This document shows, piece by piece, positions 8,271 through 15,694 of a DNA stretch of 64,000 nucleotides; position 1 is the stretch's first letter, and each line of letters opens with the position of its first letter. The notes under the pieces are model-generated. The model was given only the letters and a program-made list of their open reading frames with translations, was not told the origin of the DNA and searched no databases. The stretch is from Mogibacterium diversum (lineage in GTDB: Bacteria > Bacillota > Clostridia > Peptostreptococcales > Anaerovoracaceae): assembly GCF_002998925.1 (NCBI RefSeq), contig NZ_CP027228.1, forward strand, positions 1,240,001 through 1,304,000, read 5' to 3'. A program made the position numbers and the translations under genes.

Positions 8271-9611
8271 CTAGTTGTTCTGCACTAGCGCAAGCAAAGT
8301 CTTGTAAGCCACAGGTCCTGCAACCTTATAGCCTGTGCCACCGTTTTTCACCCATACTACGAAAGCATATGGATGATCTGCATCATCTATAAATCCAACA
8401 AACCACGCATCAGGTGTTCCGCTCCCCGTCTCTGCTGTTCCAGACTTTGCATAGATGTCGAGCCCTCGGAAATTACTCTCTCCATATGTAACCTTAACGT
8501 CATTTTTCATCATGCTCTTCATCTTACCTGCGGTGCCACTGCTTAGGTAATTACCTAATGAATCACCGCCAGTAACCTTTTTAAGGAAATTAGATGAACC
8601 TATTATATAAGGATTTATAGCTTTGCCGCCATTGGCAATTGCTCCCATGTAGACCATCATCGAGGCAGGATTTACGAGATCATCTGCCTGCCCGATTCCC
8701 GCCCAACTAAGTTTAACTGGGTCATCCTTTGGAAAAACGAATGTCCCCTTTGCTGTCTTAATTCCGTTTATATCGAGTGAGTTTGTCAGCCCAATCTTCT
8801 TGACGTAATCCTTCATGGCACTTGCGCCAACCTTACGAGTGATTTCTCCAAATGCACCGTTACAAGACTTTGCGAGCGCCATCTCGAAGTCAACATGTCC
8901 ATGTCGCTCCGTGCACTTTATCGGTGACCCATTTACATACGTAACACCAGTACAGTTAAAGCTGAAATCATCTATATCATCGACATTATCAATTGCCGCC
9001 GCAGCGGTTACTGTCTTAAATGTCGAACCCGGCGTGAGCCTTCCCGATAGGAATGTATTGAAATATTCAGATGAACTGGAATTCGTCGGAAGTGACCCTT
9101 TAGGATCAACAGATGGCGTGCATACCATGGCCATTATCTCTCCGGTTTTATAGTTGTATACTCCGACCATCCCCTGACGATTACCTAGCGCCTTGTACGC
9201 AGCTAAATTAGCCTTTGCATCTATGGTCAAATTGATTTTGCTTCCGTCCTTAGTGGTATCATAGGTCCCGTTTAGCAGGTCATACCCTATGAGCTGCGGT
9301 CTAAATACGTTGATTGCACCTGTCGCAATATTGCCCTTTGGATCTCCAACCGCATGTACAGTTGCCTTTCTAAGTGAAGCATCAGAAGGATACACGAGTC
9401 CATCCTTTGTGCAGTTAAGCAGCATCACGCCATTTCTGTCATAGATAGTGCCGCGGTTGACTTCACCATTAGTATATATCTGCCTATTTCCATAGAAGCT
9501 CGCCCAATCTTGTCCCTTTGTTACGAACCTCCATGTAAAAATCAATATTCCTATGAATAGCGCCGCGGCGAGTAGCAGACAGATGTTCGCTCTACGCTCT
9601 AGTTTCCGCAT
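8271..9611 (-). CDS. Class B penicillin-binding protein (PbpA/FtsI-like transpeptidase)
   Basis: The 446-aa protein has one N-terminal membrane anchor (about residues 9-28) and an extracytoplasmic transpeptidase domain with the three active-site motifs: STFK at 196-199 (nucleophile Ser196), SCN at 249-251 and KSGT at 389-392. It cross-links peptidoglycan stem peptides. It is shorter than FtsI or PBP2 and resembles the PbpA type that partners with FHA-RodA proteins. The FtsW/RodA gene lies 28 bases upstream on the same strand, so the two should form a glycosyltransferase/transpeptidase pair. An AAAGGAGGTAGCAT ribosome site precedes the ATG. Confidence 0.9.
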   Translation of the reverse strand: MRKLERRANICLLLAAALFIGILIFTWRFVTKGQDWASFYGNRQIYTNGEVNRGTIYDRNGVMLLNCTKDGLVYPSDASLRKATVHAVGDPKGNIATGAINVFRPQLIGYDLLNGTYDTTKDGSKINLTIDAKANLAAYKALGNRQGMVGVYNYKTGEIMAMVCTPSVDPKGSLPTNSSSSEYFNTFLSGRLTPGSTFKTVTAAAAIDNVDDIDDFSFNCTGVTYVNGSPIKCTERHGHVDFEMALAKSCNGAFGEITRKVGASAMKDYVKKIGLTNSLDINGIKTAKGTFVFPKDDPVKLSWAGIGQADDLVNPASMMVYMGAIANGGKAINPYIIGSSNFLKKVTGGDSLGNYLSSGTAGKMKSMMKNDVKVTYGESNFRGLDIYAKSGTAETGSGTPDAWFVGFIDDADHPYAFVVWVKNGGTGYKVAGPVAYKTLLALVQNN

Positions 9612-9639
9612 ATGCTACCTCCTTTTGTCTTCGCACCCA

Positions 9640-11373
9640 TCACGGTCTCCTCTTAATCGCAAGGCTTGCATCCTTACGCATATCCGCAGCCTTAAAGTAG
9701 GCTAGCATTGCCCATGAACACATCGCACTAGTACCGCCCGTAGAGACGAACGGGAAGGTAACTCCAGTTAGCGGAAACAGGTCTACCGCTCCAAATATAT
9801 TTAGCATGGTCTGAAAGATCATCATCGTCGCAGCACCGCATGCTGCTATCGTGTAAAACGCTGATCTTCCTGCTACGATTGAATTTACCGCAAACAGCGA
9901 GAGGGTAATGATACACAGAACGAGCAGAATTGATATTATGAGCCCCCATTCTTCAGTTACAAACCCAAACACAAGGTCTGTGTTGGAGGCTGCAACGGTC
10001 TTTAAGGATCCATTACCTGCACCAAGGCCGAGGAGACCTCCACCAGATGCATAAGACATGGTTCTAGTCTGCTGATATCCCATACCGTTGATAAAATCCG
10101 GTTCCCACACATGCCCCCAGGCATTGAATCTGCTCAGTATATACGGTTTAAACCTGAGCACAAGTATGCCCATAATTCCGGCAGCCCCTATCGTGAGTAT
10201 AAGCCTCGAAAAATCACCACTTCTTAGGAACGAAATTACCAGATAGGTCACGAAGAAGATAAGCGCACCTCCGAAGTCTCCCATCTTGGCAAGGCAAGCC
10301 AGGCAGAATAAGGAAAATAGCATGAAACCATAGAGATTTTTCTTGTTGAAGAGATTCTCCATGGTTGCTGCACCGATGCATATGAATGCGAGCTTGACGA
10401 TTTCAGAAGGCTGAATTGAGATGCCACCGACAGTAACCCAGTTAGCAGCTCCGAATTTAGTCGTTCCGAATATTACATTGAACAGCAGTAGCCCTATAGC
10501 GAGCACAGCGAGCACCGGCTTAATCTTCTCCGTCCTCCTCAGATCTCGCATATATATGCACATGAATATGAAGATGAAGATCCCGACAAGCGTTGCGATA
10601 TACTGCTTCATTGTAAGCGCAGGGTTGGCAGAAGTCGTGACCGCTAGTCCTATAGTCGACATGAAGAAAGCTATCATCTCCATTTCAAAACCCTTGCTGC
10701 CCATGGCTCTAAAAAGAATCACATAAATCCACATAGTAGCAGAAAGTAGCGGAATTGAAAGAAGCGCCCCTGGAGTGAGATTCGTCCCCATGCCAATTAT
10801 CAGCTGTATCATCGTCAGAAACTGAAATGCGGTGATAGCAACCATAAGTGGCCATGGCGAGACAGGTTTCTTGTCCATCGAGCGCATAGCATCATTATTC
10901 TTTTCCTCTTCAACACTTATCGCAGCGAGCGTGCACTTTGCACCGCCCATCGTGATTTCGTCACCAGGATTAATTATGTATTTCTTACGTGGAATGAGCT
11001 GGATACCATTGATAATGGTCCCATTCTTGGAATTCAAATCCTTAAACATCCATTTTCCGTCTTTACGGCGAATCAAAAGTGCCTGCGTATTAGAAATCGT
11101 ATCAAGCTCAATACGCAGGTCAACAGATGACGATCTGCCGATAATGTTCTCCCAATGAGTGATTGGAAGTGTAACACCATCCTCAACAGATAGGTAGCCC
11201 CAGACCTCTGGAGTCACCCTAGTTGAGAGCAGCGACATGATGGACTTCATAAGAATGTATACTGCCAAAATTACGAAAATCCACCTTGATGCCGTCGTTA
11301 TGTATTTTGCGAAAATAGGATTATTCTCGACAAAAGTGAGTACGGATGTAAATAAACTATCTATGGTCACCAC
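9640..11373 (-). CDS. FHA domain fused to FtsW/RodA-type SEDS peptidoglycan glycosyltransferase
   Basis: The 577-aa protein starts with a membrane segment (about 27-47), then an FHA domain (about 65-150) with GRSSSVDLRI and the LNSKNGT motif, then a ten-helix SEDS region with TKFGAANWVTVGGISIQPSE and a C-terminal FPFVSTGGTS motif. SEDS proteins polymerise lipid II. The FHA domain binds phosphothreonine, implying control by a Ser/Thr kinase that is not in the window. The start is a GTG in a GTGGTG pair with a weak ribosome site, so it could be one codon later. glnS ends 17 bases upstream. Confidence 0.9.
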   Translation of the reverse strand: MVTIDSLFTSVLTFVENNPIFAKYITTASRWIFVILAVYILMKSIMSLLSTRVTPEVWGYLSVEDGVTLPITHWENIIGRSSSVDLRIELDTISNTQALLIRRKDGKWMFKDLNSKNGTIINGIQLIPRKKYIINPGDEITMGGAKCTLAAISVEEEKNNDAMRSMDKKPVSPWPLMVAITAFQFLTMIQLIIGMGTNLTPGALLSIPLLSATMWIYVILFRAMGSKGFEMEMIAFFMSTIGLAVTTSANPALTMKQYIATLVGIFIFIFMCIYMRDLRRTEKIKPVLAVLAIGLLLFNVIFGTTKFGAANWVTVGGISIQPSEIVKLAFICIGAATMENLFNKKNLYGFMLFSLFCLACLAKMGDFGGALIFFVTYLVISFLRSGDFSRLILTIGAAGIMGILVLRFKPYILSRFNAWGHVWEPDFINGMGYQQTRTMSYASGGGLLGLGAGNGSLKTVAASNTDLVFGFVTEEWGLIISILLVLCIITLSLFAVNSIVAGRSAFYTIAACGAATMMIFQTMLNIFGAVDLFPLTGVTFPFVSTGGTSAMCSWAMLAYFKAADMRKDASLAIKRRP

Positions 11374-11390
11374 CCCATTTACAGTAATCT

Positions 11391-13052
11391 CTATTTCTTC
11401 CAGGAGCTCTTGAGACTTACGATGCTGTTAAACACCTTCTCGTCATCAGTCGTTAGCTCGCTATCCGCAATATAATACCCCTTGCGGAAGAACTGAAATC
11501 TCTCGCCAGCTTTGACATCAGAAACTGATGGTTCAGCATAGCCCCAGGTCTCGTGTAGCGAATCAGGATTTAGCTCTAGATTGCCTTCCTCATCTTCAAT
11601 CATGAGTGTCTGATACTCTCGTATCTTAATCTTCACTGCTGTAGAAGCCTCTACGAAATGAATTGTGCCCTTTACCTTGCGATTTCCGCCTTCGGTTCCA
11701 CTCTTAGTCTCTGGATCGTAAGTGCAGAGCAGTTCCTTGATGGAGCCATCTTCGTTCTTAACAACCTCGTTGCACGTGATAAAATAACCGCCCTTAAGTC
11801 TAACCTCGTTGCCAGGGAATAGCCTGAAATACTTCTTGACAGGCACTTCCATGAAATCATCTCCGTCTATCCATAGTTCACGACCAAACGGAATTTCTCT
11901 CTCTCCAAGTTCAGGAACATTTCTATTGTTCTCAACCTCGCAAGTCTCAATCTGCCCTTCTGGATAGTTTGTAATCACTACCTTAATCGGATTCATTACG
12001 ACATTACGAGCAGCAACCTTAAACTGGAGATCATCACGCACGCTAGTCTCGAGCTGTGCAAAGTCAACTGTCGAGTTGGACTTAGCTACACCGATATCAT
12101 CGCAGAAGCTTCTGATTGCCTCTGGTGTATATCCACGTCTTCTAATGCCCGCAATTGTAGGCATACGTGGATCATCCCATCCTGAAACAGTACCTTCATC
12201 AACGAGCTTCTTGAGATATCTCTTACTCATAAGCATATTGGTGATGTTGAGCCTTGCGAACTCAATCTGTCTTGGCTGTGGATTCCAAAACCCAACTTCA
12301 TTAAGCACCCAATCGTACAGTGGTCTATGATCCTCGAACTCGAGCGTACAGATGGAATGTGAAATCCCTTCAATCGCATCTTCAATCGGATGAGCGAAAT
12401 CATACATAGGATATATGCACCATTTATCACCGGTGTTGTGGTGAGTAGCATGTGCAACTCTATATATAATAGGATCTCGCATATTTATATTAGGTGAGCT
12501 CATATCAATCTTGGCACGAAGCACCGCCTCACCGTCACCATACTTCCCAGCTCTCATATCTTCAAATAGAGCTAGGTTTTCCTGAGCTGTTCGATTTCTA
12601 TATGGACTCTCCTTGCCAGGTTCAGTGAGAGTTCCTCTGTACTCCTTCATCTGCTCAGCTGTGAGCTCGCAGACATAAGCCTTGCCCTTCTTGATGAGCT
12701 GAACCGCAGCGTCATACATAGTGTCGAAGTAATCAGAAGCCCACCTCTTCTCATCCCACTCGAAGCCGAGCCAACGCACATCCTCCTCAATTGAATTTAC
12801 GTATTCCATATCCTCCTTTACAGGATTGGTATCATCGTATCTGAGGTTGCATTTCCCGCCATATTTCTTAGCCGTTCCGAAGTTAAGGCAAATGGACTTA
12901 GCGTGTCCAATATGCAGATATCCGTTAGGTTCCGGTGGAAACCTCGTATACACCTCTTGGTACTTACCCTCCGCTAAATCCTCATCTATCATGTTGTGAA
13001 TGAAATTGCTTCTCATCGTAGTTTCTAGTGAATGCTCTTTATCGGTAGCCAT
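11391..13052 (-). CDS. glnS: Glutaminyl-tRNA synthetase
   Basis: The protein of about 553 aa shows the class I signature FPPEPNGYLHIGHAKS near residues 40-55, the KMSKS counterpart MLMSKRYLKK near 273-282, and the GlnRS/GluRS-II stretch DDPRMPTIAGIRRRGY. The C-terminal beta-barrel anticodon domain is complete. It charges tRNA-Gln directly, which is the less common route in Firmicutes, where GatCAB amidation dominates. Two ATGs stand side by side; the second (13052) has the better distance to GAGGAGGG. A promoter and a compact structured leader element precede it, suggesting leader-mediated control. Confidence 0.93.
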   Translation of the reverse strand: MATDKEHSLETTMRSNFIHNMIDEDLAEGKYQEVYTRFPPEPNGYLHIGHAKSICLNFGTAKKYGGKCNLRYDDTNPVKEDMEYVNSIEEDVRWLGFEWDEKRWASDYFDTMYDAAVQLIKKGKAYVCELTAEQMKEYRGTLTEPGKESPYRNRTAQENLALFEDMRAGKYGDGEAVLRAKIDMSSPNINMRDPIIYRVAHATHHNTGDKWCIYPMYDFAHPIEDAIEGISHSICTLEFEDHRPLYDWVLNEVGFWNPQPRQIEFARLNITNMLMSKRYLKKLVDEGTVSGWDDPRMPTIAGIRRRGYTPEAIRSFCDDIGVAKSNSTVDFAQLETSVRDDLQFKVAARNVVMNPIKVVITNYPEGQIETCEVENNRNVPELGEREIPFGRELWIDGDDFMEVPVKKYFRLFPGNEVRLKGGYFITCNEVVKNEDGSIKELLCTYDPETKSGTEGGNRKVKGTIHFVEASTAVKIKIREYQTLMIEDEEGNLELNPDSLHETWGYAEPSVSDVKAGERFQFFRKGYYIADSELTTDDEKVFNSIVSLKSSWKK

Positions 13053-13083
13053 CATTGCCCTCCTCGGCTTAGTTTAGTGCATG

Positions 13084-13144
13084 TTCGCCAAGTCACGAAC
13101 GCTAACCTTCACTCGGTTACCCGATGCGTCCACAACTTGGCGAA
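13084..13144 (-). ncRNA. Structured 5' leader element of glnS, class unassigned
   Basis: On the minus strand a perfect 10-bp helix (13135-13144 with 13084-13093) encloses a 6-bp helix (13126-13131 with 13097-13102, one G-U) and a TCGG-GTAA-CCGA hairpin with a GNRA-type tetraloop. The TAACC of that hairpin can instead pair with GGTTA (13103-13107), giving two exclusive folds. The element starts close to the predicted transcription start and ends about 30 bases before the ribosome site. It does not look like a T box. Confidence 0.55.
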
Positions 13145-13162
13145 TGCGTTAATTTTATTAAA

Positions 13163-13190
13163 ATTATATCATAATCATGCAGTTTTCAAA
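13163..13190 (-). promoter_or_regulatory. Probable glnS promoter
   Basis: On the minus strand TTTGAA and a perfect TATAAT are separated by 16 bases, placing the transcript start about 10 bases before the structured leader element. Confidence 0.55.
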
Positions 13191-13238
13191 AGGTGGAGCA
13201 ACCCATAAGCCTTAAAAACACTGTGTAGATTATGTGGT

Positions 13239-15692
13239 CTAGATATCCACCCTTGCCAATATCGCTGCCGGTGTCTTGCGCATCGTCTGGAAGACCGGCA
13301 TCAATCCAACTATTAGGTTAAACAGCATGAGAACAAGGAATGACAGTACGGCTACCCAAGGAGCAATATAGAACTTCGCTCCAAGTAGCGCTGTTGTATG
13401 GCTGAGCACGTAATAAGCGCCCGCTATACCAGGAATAGCTGTAATCGCCGTGATTACTGCAATCTCTCCTATGAACATCTTATATATGTCGCGTTTCTTG
13501 AGCCCGATGGCTCTCATTGTGCCAACTTCCTTAATTCTAGAGAGGAATGACGACCTAAGCATCAAGAAGAGCTCTATTAGCGCAACTAAGATGATAATCC
13601 CCGCTGCAGTGAATGTGCTTCTGATATTCTGTGCTTCTGAAAGCTCATACTTCTCCTTATCACGGTCATAGTTGATTTGCACCGAATAACCCTGCTCAGT
13701 AAGTTTGTCAGCAAGCACACCTGGTTCATCCGAGTACACGGATACAACTCTCTGCTTTGATATATATCCTAGCAGGATTGTGTGATTAGTCGTGTAGTAC
13801 GCATCGTCATCTTGTGAATCTGTCGTGTAGTATCCGACTACCTTGAGCTTATGATTGTTTATGTTTGCGGAAATCTCTTTGTTAAGTGGCATATCCTCTT
13901 CATGAGTATCTCGCACTACAACCTCGTAATCATTCGCTGGCGCCTTGCCCTTCTTGATCTTGATTGACGAAGGTGCATAAGCATAATCTGTGATTGGATT
14001 ATCGCTGTCTTGATTGGATCCTTCATTCGCATCTTCTATTGGCATGCTAGAAGGTGCATCGAGTGTCGAAGTTGACTGGCTATACATGAGCACATCCTGG
14101 CAGTAGCTGTCTGCAAAGAAAGCAGATGGTGAATTTAAATTCGAAATCCCTGTTATCGTGAATTCTCCGAGGTTTTTCACTTTGATTTTTCGACCAATTA
14201 GATCGGATGTCTTGATTATACCGACTTCCTGAACAACTCTCGACTTGAACATCTTGTCCACAAGCAGTTTATCTATGACAATGCCTCTATCGTCAGTCGG
14301 AAGCTTGCCCTTATACAGCTCTTCTTCCTTGAGCACACTCATCGGTGTTATCGACGCGCCAAACTGCATCTCGTAATTTGAGCTCTGCAGATATTCGGTA
14401 AATGGCATCCTCAGCATCACCTGCGTATTGCCTGTAAACGCGGCTCTCACCCCCTTGGTGTTCCGAAGCGTTTCGGCGAGTGTTGGGTCCTTCTTGGTGT
14501 TATTAACAGTTATATAGTTCGCATTAGTGGTGAGAAAGTCTTTTTCTTTGATATCCAGAGCTCCGAGCACATTGCTTACAGCTACAAATGTGAATATCGA
14601 AGCGAACATAAATCCTATGAGCAACAGTTTCTTGAGTCTGTTGAACTTCGCAACTGTCTTGAACCCGTTTGTAAACATCTTGATTGGCGAGTACAGCGAG
14701 GTGTACCTAGCCTTATATCCTTCAGGCAGATACTTGTCATACTCGAAGCGATTATTCTCGTATATACTGGAATCCATCGCCGAGTAATGGTCATCGATTA
14801 GTTCGATATTGGAATTCTCGTCCACAACGTTATATTTACCACCTGTATCTACGTACAGATTACCAGCTCTAAGGACTAGCTTTATACCAGCCTCAGAAAG
14901 CCCATCGCTATAAACATCAACCTGAATATCTTGGTTGCCATATGCATCATGTTTAGGCATATCCTTGAGATATATCTTATTCTCTAGTTGATAATCAAGA
15001 TAGTTATCAGTATCGTTTTCTCTATCGCCGACGACCTTTCCATCCTTCATGTCTATGATTCTCGATGAATAGAACTCCGCTATTTTCTTCTCGTGTGTTA
15101 CGAGCAGAACTAGTCTGTCCCTCGAAATAGTCTTGATGATATTCATGACCTCGATTGTGTTCGCACTATCGAGGTTTCCAGTCGGCTCATCGGCTATGAT
15201 GATGCGCGGATTCTTGACAATGGCACGCGCGATTGCGACGCGCTGTCTTTGTCCTCCTGAGAGCGCATCGGTCGTCTTGTTTCTAAACTGATAGATTCCT
15301 ACTGACTTTAGGCAGTAATTAACACGTTCTTTGATTACATGCTTATCTTTGATCCCAATCATTCTAAGCGCAATTGCGACATTTTCGAATACCGTCATCC
15401 TGTCGAGCAGGTTAAAGTTTTGGAAAATATACCCTATCTTAGCATTACGTATCGAATCTACCTTCGATGCTCTCATCTTGGATATGCAAGCATCATCGAT
15501 AAATATCTTGCCCGAATTAACCTTATCAAGTCCTCCGATAGCATTTAAAAGCGTCGTCTTGCCACATCCAGATGGTCCGAGTAGCGCTACAATGCCGGTC
15601 TCCGGTAACTCCAGAGAGGTGTCGTTAATTACATGTATTTCATTAGCTTTACGCTTATTGAAAAACTTATTTACATGTTGCAACTTAATCAT
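13239..15692 (-). CDS. ABC transporter, ATPase fused to FtsX/MacB-type permease
   Basis: The 817-aa protein has an N-terminal MacB/LolD-type ATPase (about 1-225) with Walker A GPSGCGKTT near 39-47, signature LSGGQRQRV near 143-151 and Walker B IIIADEPTGNLD. A linker follows, then an FtsX-like permease: one membrane segment near 355-375, a large extracytoplasmic domain, and three segments near 690-810 around RIKEVGTMRAIGLKKRDIY. Such proteins act mechanically in peptide or lipoprotein handling or antimicrobial-peptide resistance and do not import solutes. Its start lies 2 bases behind the second, longer ABC-FtsX gene, so the two probably form a heterodimer. Substrate unknown. Confidence 0.87.
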   Translation of the reverse strand: MIKLQHVNKFFNKRKANEIHVINDTSLELPETGIVALLGPSGCGKTTLLNAIGGLDKVNSGKIFIDDACISKMRASKVDSIRNAKIGYIFQNFNLLDRMTVFENVAIALRMIGIKDKHVIKERVNYCLKSVGIYQFRNKTTDALSGGQRQRVAIARAIVKNPRIIIADEPTGNLDSANTIEVMNIIKTISRDRLVLLVTHEKKIAEFYSSRIIDMKDGKVVGDRENDTDNYLDYQLENKIYLKDMPKHDAYGNQDIQVDVYSDGLSEAGIKLVLRAGNLYVDTGGKYNVVDENSNIELIDDHYSAMDSSIYENNRFEYDKYLPEGYKARYTSLYSPIKMFTNGFKTVAKFNRLKKLLLIGFMFASIFTFVAVSNVLGALDIKEKDFLTTNANYITVNNTKKDPTLAETLRNTKGVRAAFTGNTQVMLRMPFTEYLQSSNYEMQFGASITPMSVLKEEELYKGKLPTDDRGIVIDKLLVDKMFKSRVVQEVGIIKTSDLIGRKIKVKNLGEFTITGISNLNSPSAFFADSYCQDVLMYSQSTSTLDAPSSMPIEDANEGSNQDSDNPITDYAYAPSSIKIKKGKAPANDYEVVVRDTHEEDMPLNKEISANINNHKLKVVGYYTTDSQDDDAYYTTNHTILLGYISKQRVVSVYSDEPGVLADKLTEQGYSVQINYDRDKEKYELSEAQNIRSTFTAAGIIILVALIELFLMLRSSFLSRIKEVGTMRAIGLKKRDIYKMFIGEIAVITAITAIPGIAGAYYVLSHTTALLGAKFYIAPWVAVLSFLVLMLFNLIVGLMPVFQTMRKTPAAILARVDI

Positions 15693-15694
15693 TT

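Noticed and set aside
13084..13144. T-box leader for glnS
   Set aside because: No specifier loop or conserved T-box/antiterminator sequence is present and the element is too short.
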